Positions 1 to 5,835 of a stretch of 7,596 bases of DNA are shown piece after piece. The stretch is from Spirochaetales bacterium (GTDB lineage Bacteria; Spirochaetota; Spirochaetia; SZUA-6; DRHE01): contig DRHE01000215.1 in the NCBI GenBank assembly GCA_011049745.1, forward strand, positions 1-7,596. The letters are read 5' to 3'. The first letter of the stretch is position 1. Every line of letters starts with the position of its first letter. The position numbers and the translations under genes were made by a program. The notes under the pieces are model-generated. The model was not told where the DNA came from. It searched no databases and saw only the letters and a program-made list of their open reading frames with translations.

Positions 1-30
1 GACAATTAATACCTTTATCTTCTCCTGCAT
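1..30 (-). CDS. cheB: Response-regulator gene start, probably CheB methylesterase (partial)
   Basis: The minus strand reads ATG at 30..28 followed by codons giving MQEKIKVLIV, and then leaves the window. This is the typical first beta strand of a receiver domain, just before the acidic DD pocket. A GGAGG ribosome site lies 7 nt upstream. The position directly after cheR, in a cheA-cheR-x operon, makes CheB (receiver plus glutamate methylesterase, which removes the methyl groups CheR adds to chemoreceptors) the best guess. A stand-alone CheY would start the same way. Only ten codons are visible, so the receiver family is fairly clear but CheB is an inference from gene order. Confidence 0.6.
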   Translation of the reverse strand, partial: MQEKIKVLIV

Positions 31-37
31 CCTTTTA

Positions 38-42
38 CCTCC
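38..42 (-). promoter_or_regulatory. Ribosome binding site of the gene after cheR
   Basis: The minus strand carries GGAGG followed by 7 nt (TAAAAGG) and then ATG at 30. This is a near-ideal Shine-Dalgarno site and supports a real gene starting at 30. The cheR stop codon (60..58) lies 27 bp before that start, so the gene is probably co-transcribed but translated from its own site. Confidence 0.7.
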
Positions 43-57
43 ATCTAGAAGTTGTTT

Positions 58-900
58 TTAAAGCCTGCGGTAAATCGTTGGTACAATCTGTTTTACCGGC
101 AGGTCCATGCCGAAAAGGGTTTCTGAGTGACCTATAAAGAGGTAGCCTCCTGAACGGAGGTGTTTACACAATCTATGGATAATACCGCTTTGAGTCTGTT
201 TGTCAAAATAGATAATTACATTGCGCAGGAATATTATATCAATAACATCTGATATACTGTAATGTTCATCCATAAAATTCAAACGCTTGAAAGTTACCAG
301 CCCTCGGAGGCGTGGAGAAATACGGACCAATACTTTGCTGCGGTCTTTGCTTTTCAGCAGGTATTTCTTCTTCATGGCCAAAGGCACCGGCTCCACCTTT
401 TCTTCATCGTAGACCCCGTTTTTCCCCTGTTCCAGTACCCGGGTTGAAAGATCAGTGGCCAGTATGGAGAAATAGAAGGCTCCGGCCTGTTCCGTATACT
501 CACTTAAGACCATGGCCAGGGTGTATGGTTCCTCTCCGCTTGAGCAGCCGGCGCTCCAGATCCTCATAGGTTTTCTAATGCCTGACTGAAAACGTTCGGA
601 TAGTTCCGGAAGAACTTTTTGCACCAGGAATTCAAAGTGGCCGGGCTCCCGGAAAAAGTCAGTCTTATTAGTGGTTACCAGATCCATCATGAGGATAAGC
701 TCGCCGTGTCCATCTTTTTGGTCTAAAGTGTAATCAATATATTCTCTGAAATTAGCCATTTCCAGGGCCCGAAGCCGCTTCTGCAGCCGTGATTCCAGCA
801 TGACTTTTTTTGCAGGCGGAAGTTTTATTCCATATTGTGAGTGAATGTATTGGCTTAAGCGGGAAAAATCTCTATCTGTCATACGCTGCGTATCATTCAC
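58..900 (-). CDS. cheR: Chemotaxis protein methyltransferase CheR
   Basis: CheR transfers methyl groups from S-adenosylmethionine to glutamates on chemoreceptors, setting adaptation; it acts in the cytoplasm at the receptor array. At 280 aa it has the normal length. The N-terminal helical CheR_N domain spans about 1-75, with TTNKTDFFRE at 76-85. The SAM-binding motif WSAGCSSGEEPYT is at 115-127, LATDLS at 147-152, RNVIIYF at 226-232 and GHSE at 257-260. Where many CheR proteins have a Cys before RNV, this one has Leu225. There is no C-terminal receptor-tether pentapeptide or TPR extension. The start is GTG at 900, whose G is also the last base of the cheA stop (TAGTG), which implies translational coupling. 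No good Shine-Dalgarno is visible, and an in-frame ATG at 882 is the alternative start. Confidence 0.95.
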   Translation of the reverse strand: MNDTQRMTDRDFSRLSQYIHSQYGIKLPPAKKVMLESRLQKRLRALEMANFREYIDYTLDQKDGHGELILMMDLVTTNKTDFFREPGHFEFLVQKVLPELSERFQSGIRKPMRIWSAGCSSGEEPYTLAMVLSEYTEQAGAFYFSILATDLSTRVLEQGKNGVYDEEKVEPVPLAMKKKYLLKSKDRSKVLVRISPRLRGLVTFKRLNFMDEHYSISDVIDIIFLRNVIIYFDKQTQSGIIHRLCKHLRSGGYLFIGHSETLFGMDLPVKQIVPTIYRRL

Positions 901-3041
901 TATTGCTGCACGCTTGCTTTTTCTTCAATCTCCGCCTTTTTAGCGAGTTTAAGGACATCAAGAATCAGGGCTACGTTTCCATCTCCCAATATGGTAGCGC
1001 CTGAGATGCCCTCGATATTCCGGTATGCTTTGCCAAGGCTCTTGATTACGGTCTGCAATTGACCGATGACCTCATCCACCAGGAAACCCACTTTTCGGCC
1101 GTCAGCGGATACTACAACTATATGTTGGATTTCCGGAACCTCCCCGCCTATATTGAACATCTGACGTAGAGGTATGTAAGGCAGGAGTGAACCACGTACT
1201 TTAGCCAGATGGCGACCGTGAGATGAGGCAGCATCTTCCCTGCTAAGCTCGACACACTCCTCTATTGAAGAAAGGGGTATGACAAAGAAGTCGCCTCCCA
1301 GTTGCACCAGCAGCCCCTCGATAATGGCCAGGGTAAGGGGGATCTTCAGAGTTATGGTAGTGCCCTTATCTTTGATAGTATTGATCTCAATATTTCCACT
1401 CAGGGCATCGATGGTGCGCTTAACCACATCCATTCCCACGCCGCGTCCTGAAAGACCGGTTACCTTTTCAGCTGTGGAGAATCCGGGCATAAATAATAGA
1501 TTGTAGATCTCTTTATCAGATAACTCGGCTTCCCGGCTTACCAGTCCCTTTTCTACCGCCTTTGCCAGTATTTTTTCTCTATTCAGGCCGCCGCCGTCGT
1601 CAATAATCTCAATTAATACGTATGCTCCTGAATGAGCGGCCCTGAGGTGAATAGTGCCGGTGGGGTCTTTCCCCAGCTTCTTTCTTTCAGCAGGCATTTC
1701 AATTCCGTGGTCCATACAATTGCGGATAAGATGGATCATTGGGTCGTTAAGACGCTCTATAACGGTTTTATCTAATTCGGTGCCCGCTCCCTCGGTGGTA
1801 AGGGTTACCTCTTTGCCAAGTTTACCGGAGAGGTCCCTGATCAGCCGGCGGAATTTATTAAAGGTCGTACCGATTGGCAGCATGCGCATACTCATTGCCG
1901 TTTCCCGAAGCTCTGCCGTAAGATGCTCAACCTCTTCAGAGATGGCCAGGAGCACCGCATTTTCCACTTTAGAGGTTGTCTGGCTGAGCCTGGCCTGCAC
2001 TGTTACCATCTCGCCTACCAGATTGACAAGTGAGTCCAGTTTATCGGAAGCAACTCTGATACTGGTAGCCTGTTCAGCACTCTGCCGTTTTTCCTGGGTC
2101 TCCTTAATATGCCGTTGTTCTACTAAAGCCGATTCCACCTTTTCGGTGGTGACCAGCCCGGCATCCACCAGTATCTTGCCAATAGGTTTTTTCTCTTCGA
2201 GTATCTGATCCAGTTTCTTAGGGGCAAGATCACCCCTTTCAACCAGTATTTCTCCAAGTTTTTTGGGTTCATTATCTGTACCGGGCTTCTCTTCATCTTC
2301 AATTGCCTCAATGTTGAGCTCACTGTCATCTTCAACAAAGATAAAAACATCTTTTATACTATTTATCCCTTTATTGGTAGTGAGCAGAATATCCCAGCCC
2401 GTATAACACTTTTCGGGATCCAGGCTTTTAAGCTCAGGGATGGAGCTGGTATGAGATAAAATATGGCATTCGCCAAGCTGGCGCACTTCATCGAGCAGCA
2501 ATATCGGGTTTGTACCGTGAAGAAAAATATCGGGAGCTGGGCGAAAGCGAATTCGGTAGTTTTTTTCCACCTCTTGAGAGGGCTGATCTGCTTTTTCCGC
2601 CTCGGCTTGCGGCGCTTCCGGGGTGGTTTCCGTGGAATCCACGGAAGTAAGTTTCTTAAGCAGGGTTATTATCTCTATATTTTTTAGGCCGGTGGTTGTA
2701 GCATCCTCTTCAGGAGAGTCCAGCATTGCAAAAATTTGATCTCTGGCTAAGAGGGTTATGTCAATAAGCTCTTTGGAAGCAGGAAGTGCTCCTTCACGTA
2801 CCTGGTCAAATACAGTTTCCACCTCGTGTGTAAATTCGGATATCTTTTCAAAACCGAACATGGCGCCTGAGCCTTTGATAGTATGAAGGGCACGGAATAC
2901 TCGACCGATCAGTTCCTGATCGGTGGAATTTATCTCCAGCTCCAGAAGAGCGGTTTCCAGTTCAGCAAGCAGTTCGTGAGCCTCCTCGCGGAAGGCGGCT
3001 TTCATTGTCTCGGCATAGTTTTCTTTCATCTGTTTACCCAT
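900..3041 (-). CDS. cheA: Chemotaxis histidine kinase CheA with inserted MshEN-like repeats
   Basis: CheA autophosphorylates in response to receptor signals and passes the phosphate to CheY/CheB. Domains in order for this 713-aa protein: Hpt/P1 at about 8-130 with phospho-acceptor His53 in ALHTIKGSG; a linker rich in E, P and A at 133-160; a P2-like alpha/beta region at 161-247; two MshEN-like motifs at 261-309; P3 dimerisation at about 327-395; and an HATPase with N box HLIRNCMDHG (437-446), G1 DDGGG (481-485), F box FMPGF (517-521) and G2 GRGVGMD (532-538). A CheW-like P5 domain covers about 563-702. All catalytic motifs look intact. The ATG at 3041 gives MGKQ. A second in-frame ATG at 3029 overlaps the STAS stop as ATGA and is an equally likely start. 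It is the second gene of the STAS-cheA-cheR operon. Confidence 0.96.
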   Translation of the reverse strand: MGKQMKENYAETMKAAFREEAHELLAELETALLELEINSTDQELIGRVFRALHTIKGSGAMFGFEKISEFTHEVETVFDQVREGALPASKELIDITLLARDQIFAMLDSPEEDATTTGLKNIEIITLLKKLTSVDSTETTPEAPQAEAEKADQPSQEVEKNYRIRFRPAPDIFLHGTNPILLLDEVRQLGECHILSHTSSIPELKSLDPEKCYTGWDILLTTNKGINSIKDVFIFVEDDSELNIEAIEDEEKPGTDNEPKKLGEILVERGDLAPKKLDQILEEKKPIGKILVDAGLVTTEKVESALVEQRHIKETQEKRQSAEQATSIRVASDKLDSLVNLVGEMVTVQARLSQTTSKVENAVLLAISEEVEHLTAELRETAMSMRMLPIGTTFNKFRRLIRDLSGKLGKEVTLTTEGAGTELDKTVIERLNDPMIHLIRNCMDHGIEMPAERKKLGKDPTGTIHLRAAHSGAYVLIEIIDDGGGLNREKILAKAVEKGLVSREAELSDKEIYNLLFMPGFSTAEKVTGLSGRGVGMDVVKRTIDALSGNIEINTIKDKGTTITLKIPLTLAIIEGLLVQLGGDFFVIPLSSIEECVELSREDAASSHGRHLAKVRGSLLPYIPLRQMFNIGGEVPEIQHIVVVSADGRKVGFLVDEVIGQLQTVIKSLGKAYRNIEGISGATILGDGNVALILDVLKLAKKAEIEEKASVQQ
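2115..2261 (-). other. Tandem MshEN-like (GspE N-terminal type) motifs inside CheA
   Basis: CheA residues 261-309 hold two copies of a 24-residue pattern. Copy 1 (261-284) has K-L-G at 261-263, ILV at 265-267, Gly270, Leu277 and Leu281. Copy 2 (286-309) has I-G at 287-288, ILV at 290-292, Gly295, Val302, Leu306 and Gln309. This fits the published MshEN c-di-GMP-binding consensus RLGxxLVxxGxIxxxxLxxxLxxQ quite well. Copy 1 lacks the final Gln (it has Lys) and copy 2 lacks the leading Arg (it has Pro). Only one residue separates the copies, fewer than I recall for MshEN. The relationship to the fold is likely; ligand binding is only a possibility. Confidence 0.6.
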
Positions 3042-3382
3042 TCACTTAACCAGAAGCATTCATCTGTTTTTTCCGAAGTGTTTTTTTTATCCCGGAAAAA
3101 GCCTGACTCTAATAACGTATTGGTAAAACACTGCGGGATTTTTTTATTCAGTGTAAGTTTCTTTTTTGCTGCTTTAGCTGTTTTCCCCGCCGCGCAGAGT
3201 AATTGCAGTCCGGCCAGGTCAATCCCCTCAATCTTTTCCAGGTCTATTACCAGGTTTTTGCCCTCCTTCAATGCGCTCAGTAAGGAGTCTTTAATGCTTT
3301 CAGCATGGATAATATCAATTTGGCCTGACAGATGAAGGCTAAAGCTGTTTTTATCAATTGATTCAAGTTTATATTCAGACAT
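3026..3382 (-). CDS. STAS-domain protein leading the chemotaxis operon
   Basis: This is a small cytoplasmic single-domain protein (118 aa) of the anti-sigma-factor-antagonist/STAS fold. Beta strands FSLHLSG (14-20) and KNLVIDLEKI (42-51) are followed by GIDLAGLQLL (53-62), the usual STAS signature. In SpoIIAA-type antagonists a Ser follows the Asp here and is phosphorylated by a partner kinase. Here the residues are Leu56 and Ala57, so classical switching by phosphorylation looks impossible. STAS proteins sit at the head of some che operons, where their role is poorly defined. The C terminus (about 95-118, KKNTSEKTDECFWLSEW) goes beyond the core fold. The ATG start at 3382 has GGAGG four bases upstream. 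The 3' end overlaps cheA (by 16 bp, or by 4 bp as ATGA if cheA starts at 3029), so the two are probably translationally coupled. Confidence 0.85.
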   Translation of the reverse strand: MSEYKLESIDKNSFSLHLSGQIDIIHAESIKDSLLSALKEGKNLVIDLEKIEGIDLAGLQLLCAAGKTAKAAKKKLTLNKKIPQCFTNTLLESGFFRDKKNTSEKTDECFWLSEWVNR

Positions 3383-3386
3383 AATA

Positions 3387-3405
3387 CCTCCGTAGATTTA
3401 TTATA
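3387..3405 (-). promoter_or_regulatory. Candidate -10 box and ribosome site of the STAS-che operon
   Basis: On the minus strand a perfect TATAAT lies at 3405..3400, and GGAGG at 3391..3387 precedes the ATG at 3382. A start of transcription about 7 nt after the -10 box would leave a leader of only about 10 nt that begins at the ribosome site. No good -35 box lies at 16-18 bp; a TTGAAA exists but at 22 bp spacing. The ribosome site is firm and the promoter is tentative. I see no sigma-28 or sigma-54 type motif. A small dyad (GGTTTTT at 3424-3430, AAAAACC at 3438-3444) lies just upstream and could be an operator. Confidence 0.4.
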
Positions 3406-3541
3406 GTATTAGTTTTTTTTCAGGGTTTTTCAAGTCTAAAAACCATAATCTCTGCATATTCATCAGCTATATTTCCCAGCGCAGTATTGACAGGGTATGC
3501 TCTCTTTGCGGCTTTCCTGTTTCAGGCAATTAGAATATTAT

Positions 3542-4798
3542 ATGGTGATGACCGGGAATAGCGCCAGCTCCTTTTCTCTGCTTATTAAGCCTGCTTCTGC
3601 CGATTGCAACCTGCGCTGTGCGTACTGCTTTTATTTAGAACGCTGCTCACTCTATGGCCAGACGAAACGCCACCGTATGAGCCGTGATGTGCTTGAGCGC
3701 ATAATCTCATCATATATGACAACGGAACAGACCCAATACTCTTTTGGCTGGCAGGGTGGTGAGCCAACCCTTATGGGTATTGATTTTTTTGAAAAGGTGG
3801 TGGCGCTGCAGAAAAAATATGGTAAAGCGGGCGCAGTTGTGGGCAATGGGGTACAGACCAATGCAACGCTTATAGATGATAGCCTGGCTTCCTTTTTTGA
3901 AAGCTATAACTTTCTGCTTGGTGTCAGTCTGGATGGACCTGAGAAGCTGCACAATACCTACCGGGTATCAGCGACGGGGCGTGGTACACATAACAGGGTA
4001 GTCAAGTCAATTCAGACATTGAAGAAGCATAGTGTTGAATTCAATATCCTTACTGCCGTGAACTCGGCAAATGTAAAGAAGGCGTCAGAAGTATACCATT
4101 ATCTGCTTGATAATAATCTCTTTTTCCATCAATACATACCTATAGTGGAATTCGGAGATAATGGCGAATCTCTGCCCTTTTCCATCCGGGGTGGTGAATG
4201 GGGCGAGTTTCTCTGCACCCTCTTTGATGAATGGGTTAAATTTGATGTCAGACGGGTTTCCATCCGCCTTTTTGATGCGGTGCTAAACCTGCTGGTTGAC
4301 AGCGTCAGAGTAGTATGCACCATGGGCAGCAACTGCTGCCAGTACTTTGTGGTGGAATACAATGGTGACATCTACCCCTGCGATTTTTTTGTGGACTCAA
4401 ATAAACTGCTCGGCAACATCTGCAGCAGCGATTGGCAGCAGTTGCTGGAATCAACAGCCTATCGCAACTTCGGAGCACGGAAATCGAGGTTAAACTCGAA
4501 TTGTATAGAGTGCCCATACCTGCAGCTCTGCGCCGGAGACTGTCTTAAGCATAGATTTTATCCTTCATTAGAGGAGCGGCAATCAAGCCGAGCCGCAGGG
4601 AAGCGGACTGAGACCCAGGAGGAGACCCAGGAGGGAGAGGGCCCTGATACATTAAGCTGGTTATGTGAGGGATGGAAGATGTTCTATAAACATAGCCTGC
4701 CCGCATTCCGCCGCATGGCAAGGGAAGTCCAAAGAGCGAGAGGCCGGGAAAGAGCGCAAGAGAGAAGCTGTAGTGAGCTGAAGTTTAACTCCTGTTGA
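3542..4798 (+). CDS. Radical SAM/SPASM enzyme, anaerobic sulfatase-maturase (anSME) type
   Basis: Enzymes of this family oxidise an active-site Cys or Ser of sulfatases to formylglycine in the cytoplasm under anoxic conditions, using SAM and three [4Fe-4S] clusters. Residues are numbered from the longest frame, ATG 3497. The radical SAM motif CNLRCAYC has Cys37, 41 and 44; GGEP is at 87-90 and SLDGP at 144-148. The C-terminal SPASM cluster cysteines include C274, C280/281, C295, the CxxCx5CxxxC set at 336, 339, 345 and 349, and C390 in LCEGWKMFYKH. Family members normally begin just before FSLLIKP, so ATG 3542 (or 3548) is preferred to 3497; none has a clear Shine-Dalgarno site. Oddities are a Glu/Thr/Gln-rich insertion at about 357-385 and a basic tail after 400. 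No sulfatase is nearby, so the true substrate is open. The gene is transcribed divergently from the che operon. Confidence 0.85.
   Translation: MVMTGNSASSFSLLIKPASADCNLRCAYCFYLERCSLYGQTKRHRMSRDVLERIISSYMTTEQTQYSFGWQGGEPTLMGIDFFEKVVALQKKYGKAGAVVGNGVQTNATLIDDSLASFFESYNFLLGVSLDGPEKLHNTYRVSATGRGTHNRVVKSIQTLKKHSVEFNILTAVNSANVKKASEVYHYLLDNNLFFHQYIPIVEFGDNGESLPFSIRGGEWGEFLCTLFDEWVKFDVRRVSIRLFDAVLNLLVDSVRVVCTMGSNCCQYFVVEYNGDIYPCDFFVDSNKLLGNICSSDWQQLLESTAYRNFGARKSRLNSNCIECPYLQLCAGDCLKHRFYPSLEERQSSRAAGKRTETQEETQEGEGPDTLSWLCEGWKMFYKHSLPAFRRMAREVQRARGRERAQERSCSELKFNSC
4610..4633 (+). repeat. Two perfect tandem 12-bp repeats in the radical SAM gene
   Basis: GAGACCCAGGAG occurs twice back to back (4610-4621 and 4622-4633). 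The repeat is in frame and adds a duplicated ETQE to the protein, between the last CxxC cluster and the LCEGWKMF motif. It forms part of a purine-rich stretch encoding a charged loop not expected in most sulfatase maturases. Slippage expansion of a surface loop is the simplest explanation. Confidence 0.85.
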
Positions 4799-5678
4799 GG
4801 GCGTTGCTGCTCATGGAAAGGAAGATCTCGTCGAAAGCCTGGTGATTATCCATGAAGGCCTCAAATACCTCTTTACTGAACACCTGCTCCCCGGTACTGC
4901 CGCTGCGATCATCCAGGCGGATCAATTTTAGAGCCTCTTGATGAGAGAAGGGAGCTTTATACTGGCGCTTGCTGCGCAGGGCATCATATATATCAGCCAG
5001 GGAGACAATGAGATCAATAACCGGGATCTGCTTTCCCTTAAGGGGTGAGAGTCCTTCGTAAGCTTCATTTTCCCTGCTCTTCAACTTAATCAGCTCGCCG
5101 TTACTTTTGCTGAGGCCGGGATAGCCCTTGCCGTCAAAGCGCTGATGGTGATTCAGGGCGATGCTCCGGGCCAGTTCCATGCGCGGTTCTTCTACATGCA
5201 GCTCCATCATCTTATCCAGGATCAGCGCTCCCACAATTGTGTGCATTTCCATCTCACGACGCTCCCGGGCTGTAAGCTTTCTCTCCAGTTTGATGATGTG
5301 GGGGATGGCGACTTTACCGATATCGTGGATCGCGGCTACCTGGCCTATCCAGATGCAGGTGTTCTTTTCCATGGCCATGGTGCGGGCCATGAGCTCGGAG
5401 TAGCGGTTAACCCGCAGAATATGCTGGCCGGTAATTTCGTCGCTGAATTCAGCTGCTGCACAGAGACCGGTTATGGACTGCAGGAATTTAGCCTCATTAG
5501 CCTGGGAGAGGCTGATCAGGGTGTTCACTGCCCTGGCAGTATTAACTATTGTTTCCATAGAGAAACGGTCGCTTTTAGTTATTTTTTGCTGCTTGTTGAA
5601 AGCGATAATCGATAAAGCTATGGATTGAGAAATCGAGGAATTCTCTGACCCTGGGGTCAAAGGGGTGTGCGGTTTCAA
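4785..5678 (-). CDS. HD-GYP-type metal-dependent phosphohydrolase (probable 5'-broken gene)
   Basis: HD-GYP proteins hydrolyse cyclic di-GMP with a di- or tri-iron centre. Numbered from the TTG at 5678, the visible ligand motifs are His86 (GQHILRV), His118-Asp119 in AAIHDIGK, His146 (EMHTIVG), His177-His178 in NHHQRFDGKGYP (176-187) and Asp229 in LADIYDAL. All key residues are present. About 20 extra residues (around 190-212) separate GYP from the LKGKQIP segment compared with the compact family layout. The TTG start has no good ribosome site, and the first 30 or so residues (HTPLTPGSENSS...) look like the wrong frame. Convincing protein begins near residue 30; the first ATG is Met41 at 5558, also without a Shine-Dalgarno. 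The natural protein probably continued into the overlapping frame upstream (5575-5835). The 3' end overlaps the convergent radical SAM gene by 14 bp. Confidence 0.85.
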   Translation of the reverse strand: MKPHTPLTPGSENSSISQSIALSIIAFNKQQKITKSDRFSMETIVNTARAVNTLISLSQANEAKFLQSITGLCAAAEFSDEITGQHILRVNRYSELMARTMAMEKNTCIWIGQVAAIHDIGKVAIPHIIKLERKLTARERREMEMHTIVGALILDKMMELHVEEPRMELARSIALNHHQRFDGKGYPGLSKSNGELIKLKSRENEAYEGLSPLKGKQIPVIDLIVSLADIYDALRSKRQYKAPFSHQEALKLIRLDDRSGSTGEQVFSKEVFEAFMDNHQAFDEIFLSMSSNALNRS

Positions 5679-5835
5679 ACTCAGATATGGAACCGTAGTC
5701 GGAGCGCTCCGAGGATACTACCCGGGCAGTGCGTTGTGAAAACCAGATGGGTGCCTGTGATGTGCGCGGTATCTGTATGGGTTCAGAGATCAGCGGTTGA
5801 TCCCCATTCATCTTATACACCCTGCCGCTGAGATG
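5575..5835 (-). pseudogene. Truncated sensor-like N-terminal part of the HD-GYP protein (frameshifted)
   Basis: A minus-strand frame different from that of the HD domain reads as convincing protein. It runs from about GHLSGRVYK (near 5835) through GDQPLISEPIQIP to PFDPRVREFLDFSIHSFIDYR, and stops at TAA 5577..5575. The pattern, ending in a long amphipathic helix, resembles the C-terminal half of a GAF-type sensor domain, a frequent N-terminal partner of HD-GYP domains. The stop comes just after an A6 run. Removing one A would join this frame directly to the HD frame (..FQQAAKITKSDRFSMETIV..). The frame stays open upstream through 6228, but beyond about 5835-5875 that is only the antisense of the transposase. 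The GAF assignment is tentative; the truncation plus frameshift reading is an inference. Confidence 0.5.

Noticed and set aside
1654..2208. Plus-strand open frame of 184 aa inside cheA
   Set aside because: It is Ser/Arg/Leu-rich, has no motif and no ribosome site, and lies antisense to the conserved kinase core. It is a coding shadow.
3424..3444. Inverted repeat GGTTTTT / AAAAACC next to a T8 run, like an intrinsic terminator
   Set aside because: The T run precedes the stem on the plus strand, and on the minus strand it becomes an A run after the stem, so neither direction has the hairpin-then-T order. The position between divergent genes also gives nothing to terminate. At best it is an operator-like dyad.
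3487..3536. TTGACA at 3487-3492 as the -35 box of the radical SAM gene
   Set aside because: No acceptable -10 box lies 16-18 bp downstream. The TAGAAT at 3531-3536 is 38 bp away and would give an almost leaderless message, so no promoter is called.
5590..5600. Programmed -1 frameshift at the A AAA AAT heptamer
   Set aside because: The heptamer fits the slippery pattern, but a -1 shift leads straight into TAA. The HD frame needs a +1 shift, so classical -1 frameshifting cannot join the two frames.
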